64,000 bases of DNA from Rapana venosa (taxonomy: Eukaryota > Mollusca > Gastropoda > Neogastropoda > Muricidae). Shown here piece by piece: positions 57,016 to 64,000 of this stretch. The stretch is from assembly GCA_028751875.1 (NCBI GenBank), contig CM054154.1, positions 52,121,476-52,185,475 on the forward strand, read 5' to 3'. The stretch's first letter is position 1, and each line of letters begins with the position of its first letter. Made by a program: the position numbers and the translations under genes. The notes under the pieces are model-generated. The model was not told the origin of the DNA. It did no database searches and was given only the letters and a program-made list of their open reading frames with translations.

Positions 57016-58374
57016 TCATCTTGCCATTGCATTCATAGTTATCAGTGTGACATTGACCAACACGTGCCCCCTTTCAGTATTCCACTGAAAGTCCTCACTT
57101 GAGTGATGAGGGCAATGAATCCCTGTCCTGCCTTCGGCCTTCACCAGGATTGTAGCCTGAGGCTGCATGCACTGAGCTCCCTGTCCGTCTGTCAGCTGGA
57201 CTGTTGAACGGAACTTCTTTGAAACCAGAGACACCAGCTCCTTCTGCTGCTGCTGCCACTTCAGCCTATGTCCTGGGATATGGTCGTTTGGGCCCCACAG
57301 TCTGTCTACCGTTTTTGAAAAAGGCCACTCCCCCTCTTTTCTCACCTCCACAACCACACTGGCCTGCTTCCTGGTCCAATCACTGGCCACTCTTATTCCT
57401 TTTTCTTTCAGTCTGGCTCTGAAGTCCTGATCTCTGTGCACTGTCATGTTGTCTCTCCATCCACTGAACTTGACAATCACGGGCTTGGTTCACCATTCCG
57501 ACTTTCTCCCACTCTGCGTGCTGGTGAAATGTCATCTGCACTCCACTTTTTAGGTGTTTCAACACTGTTCAGAACGTCAGCAACCATTGCTGCACACATG
57601 TTGTAGCTTTCAACTTTACTCTGGGGCACACCATAGAAACGTAAATTGTCCCTTCTTGAAAAACTTTCCAGATTATTGCAGTCGGTGTTCTTCCAGAATA
57701 TCAATCATCGTCTTCATTTTTTCCACTGCTGAGAACACCACAGACAAATGGTCTCCATTCTGCTTACAGGCATCGGAAAGCTCTTCTACGTCTTCTTTAG
57801 TTTCTTTTACTTCAGGTGATAATTGTTCATTTTCTTCTTCCAGTCTGTCATAGCGCTTTCCAATTTGGTCACACATCAGTTTTACCTGCCCAAGATCAGA
57901 TTTGATCGAGCTGATGTCTTTGCTGATGTATTTTCGCATGCATTCCACATTATTTGAAAGTGACCTGCAGTCTTCATTTTGCTGTTGCATGATTTGTAGA
58001 ATCTGAGATACCATGTCATGGCCAATACCAGCTCCAGTCCCACAAAAGGAGGGGGGAGACAGGGAAGTCTTGCAATCACAGTCAACATTACTTCTTCATT
58101 TCCCTGTTAATGTAACATTGTACTCTTCTTTCTCATGCTGCTGCTGCTGTGCAGGAGAGTGGCTGTCCACTGGTCCGGGATTCATTTCAACATCACCACA
58201 GCACAAAAAGTAGGAAGCCACGAACACATACATTAAGATATCTACTCTGTTCCGCGTGGACATAAGTTTCACGTGCATTTTCTTTGCCAATTGTGCACGC
58301 TTTGCTATGAAGGAGCAATAGGTACCTAAGAACAGGCCACACACAGAATGAAAACCCAAATTATTGACGGGCAT
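57016..58374 (-). pseudogene. ORF1 of the minus-strand Nimb-like element: 2A motif, coiled coil, RRM-like domain
   Basis: The frame starting at 58374 has a hydrophobic segment (MYVFVASYFLCC, residues 48-59) followed by GDVEMNPGP at residues 60-68 (58197-58171), a textbook 2A motif that makes ribosomes skip the last Gly-Pro bond. The frame stops 24 codons later (58096). The next piece (58014-57673) is a long coiled coil (MRKYISKDISSIKSDLGQVK, YDRLEEENEQLSPEVKETKE). Then come DNLRFYGVPQSKVESYNMCA (57704-57477) and VIVKFSGWRDNMTV, KEKGIRVASDWTRKQ (57480-57016), an L1-ORF1p-like RRM and C-terminal domain that bind RNA. Frame changes at about 58096, 57670 and 57480 disrupt it. The endonuclease ORF follows about 400 bases downstream. 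Confidence 0.8.
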
Positions 58375-60394
58375 GGTCGGTTTTTTGTCAGAATGTTTTT
58401 CACAAGTATGATCAGTACAACATAGTCAACGTGACCATGCACAAAAGAAGTTGTAAAGTCCAATAATAACAGCATTAATTAAGCAATATTTGATTAATTT
58501 CAGAAGCACTTCAAAAACGTGTCTTTTTACCTCGATGAGATCAACTCGCCGACCGAGAGAGGGGGGGGGGGGAGGGGGGGGGAATGCATCCAGACAATGA
58601 GGAAAAGTTGCTTTTGGTGACTGTTAGAAGTGAAGAGAAATCATTCTGATTCCTCTTCATTTGCATATATAATATATGCAGGAGTCTTGATTTCTTCAAT
58701 CTCTCACATTGATCTAGACTTTAAAAAAAACAACCCACCTGAAATTTCCCCATAAATGGCTAGACTTGGAAAAGTTCCAGATACACCACCACTCAGGGTC
58801 TGAGTCTTACAAGCAGGAAGAGGCAATGCTCTAAGGCCCACTGTTGTTCATTAGTCGCAATGAAATACGATACAGTCATCTATATCGGAGGCAATAGCAA
58901 GCGTACAGAGTGGACAGACCACACGAAATCAACAAACAACAACAAAAACACGAATACAAAAAACAACCCCAAAAGTCTGGAAAGAGGAAAGAAAAACTTC
59001 TGTTCTAACTGTTCTGTTTAGTTCACGTATTGGGATTTTTTTCCCCAGTTCAATTGATTTTTGTTTGGGGGGGAAGGGAAGGGGGTAAGGTAAGGGTAAG
59101 TGGGAGGGGGTGGGGAGAAGAGAAGAGAGGGGAGAGGAGGAGTGTCTTGAATGAGGAGTGCCATATATACTAACAAGTGTGTTCAGGTTGCCTCAGACTT
59201 TTGACTGCAGCTTTGATTTTTAGGGGGTTTTGTGGGATTTTATGTGTGTTTTAGTTGAGAGGGCATGTCCCTGGCCTGCCCACTGATCCTCCCCTTCCCC
59301 TCCACCAACCCACCCACCTTACCCCCCTAGATTTCAGGGAATTAAAAAAAAAATTTTGGTCAGTAGGAGCCCTGATAACTAAAGGCCTCTGGTGAAGATT
59401 CAAAGATTGCAGTGACTGCTATTGTAGGTCAACATGTGTGGTTAAAATGAGCTTCTTTTTTTTTTGATGTTGGGGTTTTGACCATTTCAGGTTTTAACCT
59501 ACTGTCTGTATTTAAGCCATTTTGATTTCACTTTCACATAATAAGCAGTTATCCCAGAAGTGGGACTGCAGCTACCTTAATGGTGGGGGTGGGGGGGGGG
59601 GAGCAGTCACATAGGTAAAATCTCACCATTGGTAAACTTTGGAGCTGTAGCTGCAGAACAACAAAAAAGATAGAAAAAAGCAATTCTGTCAGATTGATGC
59701 TGTCTTTTTTCAGTGTGAGCACAACTACTGTGTGTCCTTGTGTCTTGAGTGTTGTGAAGAACTCTTGCTATAGATATTTTACTGTTCTGTTATAATATAT
59801 ATTATGCCTTTGTGTTGTGTTACTGATCTTATTATGGAGGCACTACACTTTTTGTGTTACAGATATTATGCTTTTCAGGGATACTTATAAATTTTCTGCG
59901 ATACATATAAATATTATAGCTATTCTGCAATGCATATCATGTCTCTCTGCTGTTGAAATTATATCACTCTATGTATATAGATATTATGTCGTTTTTTGCA
60001 TGAATCGTTTTTGCTGGACATATTGTGTGGATCTGTGGTAGAATTTATTTTTCGCGTGAACATTTCTGCTGTAATAATGTGATACTGCCATTGATAATAT
60101 TATACCATTATGTTGTAGTCAGTGATGTGTTAATGTAGAATGTTCTGTTATTTATTCTGTATCGTTTTCACATTCTGTAGTTAATAAAGGGTCAAAACAT
60201 AGAAAGGTATTATTCATCCTGTATCTCTTTCCACATGAGTAATTCCACTGAAAATATGTCGGGTCTGAGCAAAAGATAGTTTTGATGCAGGTACCTTTCA
60301 TAGCCAGGAAGACCACAAATTATACTACAGTGGAAAACAGGATAAACATGAACACGGCGTGGGGTTTCTCGTTCACAAAGACACCGTGACACCG
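58375..60394. other. No gene recognised
   Basis: Probable 5' UTR or flank of the Nimb-like element, with poly-G rich patches (58561-58582, 59086-59120). 59780-60010 has loosely repeated GATATTATG-type phrases. TTAATAAAGGG at about 60181-60190 could be a polyadenylation signal of an unseen plus-strand transcript; this is speculative. The stretch ends at the second gap. Confidence 0.45.
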
Positions 60395-60894
60395 NNNNNN
60401 NNNNNNNNNNNNNNNNNNNNNNNNNNNNNNNNNNNNNNNNNNNNNNNNNNNNNNNNNNNNNNNNNNNNNNNNNNNNNNNNNNNNNNNNNNNNNNNNNNNN
60501 NNNNNNNNNNNNNNNNNNNNNNNNNNNNNNNNNNNNNNNNNNNNNNNNNNNNNNNNNNNNNNNNNNNNNNNNNNNNNNNNNNNNNNNNNNNNNNNNNNNN
60601 NNNNNNNNNNNNNNNNNNNNNNNNNNNNNNNNNNNNNNNNNNNNNNNNNNNNNNNNNNNNNNNNNNNNNNNNNNNNNNNNNNNNNNNNNNNNNNNNNNNN
60701 NNNNNNNNNNNNNNNNNNNNNNNNNNNNNNNNNNNNNNNNNNNNNNNNNNNNNNNNNNNNNNNNNNNNNNNNNNNNNNNNNNNNNNNNNNNNNNNNNNNN
60801 NNNNNNNNNNNNNNNNNNNNNNNNNNNNNNNNNNNNNNNNNNNNNNNNNNNNNNNNNNNNNNNNNNNNNNNNNNNNNNNNNNNNNNNNNNNNNN
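60395..60894. other. Assembly gap of exactly 500 N
   Basis: Placeholder gap. The sequence to its right is a tandem repeat, which may have caused the break. Confidence 0.98.
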
Positions 60895-61451
60895 AGATGG
60901 AGAAGAAATAGTATGAATGCAGAGAAGATGATGAAGATTGAACATGAATGCAGAGAAGATGAAGAAGAAATAATATGAATGCAGAGAAGATGAAGAAGAT
61001 TGAATATGAATGCAGAGAATATGGAGATTGAATCTATTAACATAGAGAAGATGAAGAAGAATATATCTATGAACACAGAGATGACTCTATGAACACAGAG
61101 AAGATGAAGGAATCTATGAACGCAGAGAAGATGAAGAAGATTGAATATGAATGCAGTGAAGATGAAGAAGAATGACTCTATGAACACAGAGATGATGAAG
61201 AAGAATGAATCTATGAACACAGAGAAGATGAAGGAATCTATGAACGCAGAGAAGATGAAGAAGATTGAATATGAATGCAGAGAAGATGAAGAAGAATTAA
61301 TATGAATGCAGAAAAGATGAAGAAGATTGACTCTATGAACACGGAGAAGATGAAGAAGAATGAATCTATGAATGCAGAGCAGATGAAGAAGAATGAATCT
61401 ATGAACTCAGAGAAGATGAAGAAGAAAGACTCTATGAACACGGAGAAGATA
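60895..61451 (+). repeat. 33-bp minisatellite encoding an 11-residue repeat, left part
   Basis: Units of the form ATGAACGCAGAGAAGATGAA, then GAAGATTGAATCT, repeat at 33 bases (some copies are shortened). On the plus strand one frame gives the 11-residue unit MNAEKMKKIES with variants A/T/S at position 3, K/Q at 5 and I/N/K at 9. Toward the gap the units are more irregular and frames break. An L2 element splits the array at 61452. Confidence 0.9.
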
Positions 61452-63317
61452 ATAATAATAATGTATGGAATTTATATAGCGCTGAATCTTGTAAAGTAAA
61501 CAAATCAAAGCGCTTGCATTCAAATCATTCATAGGCATGCAACCATCCATAAATATCAAGATAAACAAATATCAAATTTATATACACAACACACTTAGAT
61601 GGGGGTGGTGGAGGTGAAGGCAGCTATTGACAAATAGGAACAGACAACAGGGGAAGATCTCAAGTAGAGTATAAGTGCGTTTTGAGGCTAGATTTGAAAG
61701 AATCAAAAGAAGGCTTTTGGCGAAGTGGAAGAGGGAGGTCGTTCCATGTGGAGGGACCGGAAACAGAGAAAGAGCGACGGCCAACAGTGGTTTGTTTAAA
61801 TCTGGGTGTTTGAAAGCACAACGTATCTACAGCTGAACGAAGGGAACGGGACGGAGTGTACAGGTGAAGACAGTTTCAGAGATAAGAAGGTGCAGATTTG
61901 TGGAGACATTTGAAACAAAGGGTATTAATCTTATACTTTATTCTTTGTGAGACAGGCAGCCAGTGAAGAGATCGCAAAAGAGGAGTGATGTGTTCAGATT
62001 TTTTCTTTCTAAGGACCAGTCGAGCTGCAGAGTTTTGTATGCGTTGAAGGGAGTGGATGGATGATGCCTGCAAACCAGCCAAGAGAGAATTACAGTAGTC
62101 CAGTCGAGAAAGAATGAGAGAAGTGACAAGTTTGGATGTTGCTTCAGTAGACAGATACTTGCGAATTGCACTTATGCGCCGTAATTGATAGTAGCAAGAC
62201 TGGCAGGTCTGGGTAATGAATTTTTTCATAGAGAGTGTGTTGTCAAGAACCACACCTAGATATTTCACAGAGCTGGACAGAGGAACCGACGTATTGCTGA
62301 ATTCCACTGAAGTTGTTGTGATGGAGGAAAGTTTATGTTTGGTCCCCATGAGCATGGCTTCCGTTTTATCAGCATTTAGCTGTAACTTATTTTGAGTCAT
62401 CCAGTTTTTAATGTCTAGAAGGCAGTGAGCCATATTTGTCAGGAGGGAAGGCAGATTTTCAAGGGTATTGCTACATTGAAGCTGAGTGTCATCGGCATAG
62501 AAATGATGATCAATATGATGGTGGTGTATTATGTGTGAGAGTGGAGCAGTGCAGAAAGTGAAGAGAACAGGACCCAGAACTAATCCCTGTGGGACTCCAC
62601 ATTCCAGTTTGACAGGTTTTGATTGAATTTTGCTGACAATAACTTTCTGGTATCAGTTTGTGAGGTATGAACTAAACCAGGTGAGGGCAGTGCCATTAAT
62701 ACCAAACATATTCTGGAGGCGAGAAAGAAGAATTGAGTGATCTATAGGGTCAAAAGCAGCAGATAGGTCGAGAAGAGTGAGGAGGGAGATTTTCCCTGCA
62801 TCAGCAGCGAGTAGAAGTGTATCTAAAGTGTGGACTAGGATGGTTTCGGTGCTGTGGTTGGCGCGATAGGCAGATTGAAAAGTGGGAAGGAGATTATTGG
62901 AATGAAGGTGGTTTGTTGGTTGTTTTAGAACAACTTTTTCAAGTACTTTGGAGATGAAAGGTAAGGGTTTGAGGGCAGGTCGGGAATTCTTTAAAATGTT
63001 GGGATTTAAGGTTTATGTTTTTTAGTAGAGGGGTGGGGGCTATTGCGGTTTTTTTGAGCTGATGGAAAATTTCCCGACAGAAGAGATGAGTTTACTATTT
63101 CGGTGACAGAGGGTACAAGTTGTGGAAGGCATTGTGAGAAGACAGGAGCAGGTATGGGATCAAGATCGCATGATTCCATCGTCATTTCTTTCAGAATTGT
63201 TGTGATTTCGCTTTCGCTTGTGGGATGAAAGAAAAAGAGAGGAGTGCCAGTGAATTGGGGATCAGGAGGAACAGGCTGCAAATGAGTCTGATCCAGTCTG
63301 GAGCGAATGTTGCAGAT
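61452..63317 (-). mobile_element. 5'-truncated L2-like element inserted in the minisatellite
   Basis: Minus strand, from 63317: DQTHLQPVPPDPQFTGTPLF (63281-63006), NLPFISKVLEKVVLKQ-like, SAYRANHSTET, LLDLSAAFDPIDHSILLSRL, CGVPQG, and FYADDTQL (near 62500-62480). MAHCLLDIKNWMTQNKLQLN, ADKTEAMLMGTKHKLSS and LRSLHWLPVSQRIKYKINTL (62433-61876) follow, then WNDLPLS-like sequence. It ends with the terminal signature, seen on the plus strand as GGAATTTATATAGCGCTGAA, next to AAT repeats at 61452. It belongs to the same family as 5450-8690 and is less damaged in its 3' half. Truncation lies in the linker before RT. Confidence 0.85.
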
Positions 63318-63897
63318 GATGGAGAATGAATCTATGAACGCAGAGAAGATGAAGAAGATTGAATCTATGAACGCAGAGAAGATGAAGAAGAATGTATCTA
63401 TGAACTCAGAGAAGATGAAGAAGACTCTATGAACACGGAGAAGATGAAGAAGAATGAATCTATGAACACAGAGCAGATGAAGAAGAATGAATCTATGATT
63501 GCAGAGAAGATGAAGAAGAACGAATCTATGAACACACAGATGAATCTATGAACATGGAGAAGATGAAGAAGAATGAATCTATGAACGCAGAGAAGATGAA
63601 GGAGAATGAATCTATGAACACAGAGAAGATGAAGGAGAATGAATCTATGAACGCAGAGATGAATCTATGAACATGGAGAAGATGAAGAAGAATGTATCTA
63701 TGAACGCTGAGAAGATGAAGAAGATTGAATCTATGAACGCAGAGCAGATGAAGAAGATTGAATCTATGAATGCAGAGCAGATGAAGAAGAATGTATCTAT
63801 GAACACAGAGAAGATGAAAGAGATTGTATCTATGAATGCAGAGAAGATGAAGGATATTGTATCTATGAACGCAGAGAAAATGAAAAAAAGAATGAAA
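63318..63897 (+). repeat. 33-bp minisatellite encoding an 11-residue repeat, right part
   Basis: Continuation of the array after the L2 insertion. From 63667 to the TAA at 63898 the plus-strand frame is open over seven units (MNAEKMKKIES type) and ends MKKRMK. Lysine/glutamate-rich 11-residue periodicity fits a hendecad coiled coil, but expression is unknown. Confidence 0.9.
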
Positions 63898-64000
63898 TAA
63901 AGAAAGAGAGAAGTTTAAGGGGAAGAAAACTATGAACCAGAGAAGTGGGAAAGGGGATTTTTTATGAATGAGGGGAAGGTGAAAAGGGTATTTTATCTTG
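63898..64000. other. No gene recognised
   Basis: About 100 purine-rich bases that still resemble decayed minisatellite units (TATGAACCAGAGAAGTGGGA), with a poorer match toward the window end. Confidence 0.5.

Noticed and set aside
59817..60190. A gene with a 74-residue ORF and a polyadenylation signal
   Set aside because: The ORF is low-complexity and AT-rich with no motif; a lone AATAAA is too common to support a gene.
60210..61441. Phe/Ile-rich minus-strand frames that look like membrane proteins
   Set aside because: They are the antisense of the 33-bp minisatellite, and one of them runs through the N gap.

Overview
This is a window of animal nuclear DNA, not prokaryotic. No bacterial gene organisation is visible. 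It holds decayed APE-type non-LTR retrotransposons of several clades (RTE-like, L2/CR1-like, an RNase H-bearing I-like element, and elements resembling the Nimb group), one DIRS-like fragment, one piggyBac-like fragment, a tRNA/5S SINE, minisatellites and long CT, CA and AT tracts. This mixture suggests an invertebrate, most likely a lophotrochozoan such as a gastropod mollusc; that is inference only. Clade names rest on reading motifs in the translations and were not searched. One possible host exon is visible (4252-4376).

Layout. 0-5.2 kb: piggyBac-like N-terminus, RTE piece, DIRS RNase H/tyrosine-recombinase junction, degenerate 41-bp repeats, candidate exon, small RTE-like 3' insertion. 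5.4-8.7 kb: an L2-like element carrying a second, inverted L2 copy. 8.8-9.15 kb: SINE with target-site duplication (TSD). 9.2-11.6 kb: sparse DNA and CT/CA tracts. 11.6-27.1 kb: one I-like element on the minus strand, swollen from roughly 5 kb to 15 kb by nested insertions (SINE, two RTEs, a 384-bp repeat family, and a third RTE that itself holds an L2-like element). It sits in the C-terminal part of a Nimb-like element (27.1-28.9 kb).

A gap of exactly 500 N (30374-30873) separates two contigs. The last 14.9 kb of the left contig (15490-30373) and the first 14.9 kb of the right contig (30874-45778) are the same locus. This is best explained as an unmerged contig overlap rather than a biological duplication. 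Much of 13.5-20.4 kb looks like poor consensus with smeared homopolymers, so frameshifts there should not be read as biology. 45.9-52.7 kb is a Nimb-like element on the plus strand and 53.0-58.4 kb a related one on the minus strand, tail to tail. The minus-strand element starts its ORF1 with a 2A ribosome-skipping motif. A second 500-N gap (60395-60894) is followed by a 33-bp, 11-residue coding-compatible minisatellite interrupted by an L2 element.

Nothing here forms an operon or a defence system. The interest lies in the transposon biology (2A motif, a possible esterase ORF1 with an RNase H ORF2, chimeric SINE head, deep nesting) and in the assembly artefact. Almost all reading frames are broken, so the elements look dead as assembled.
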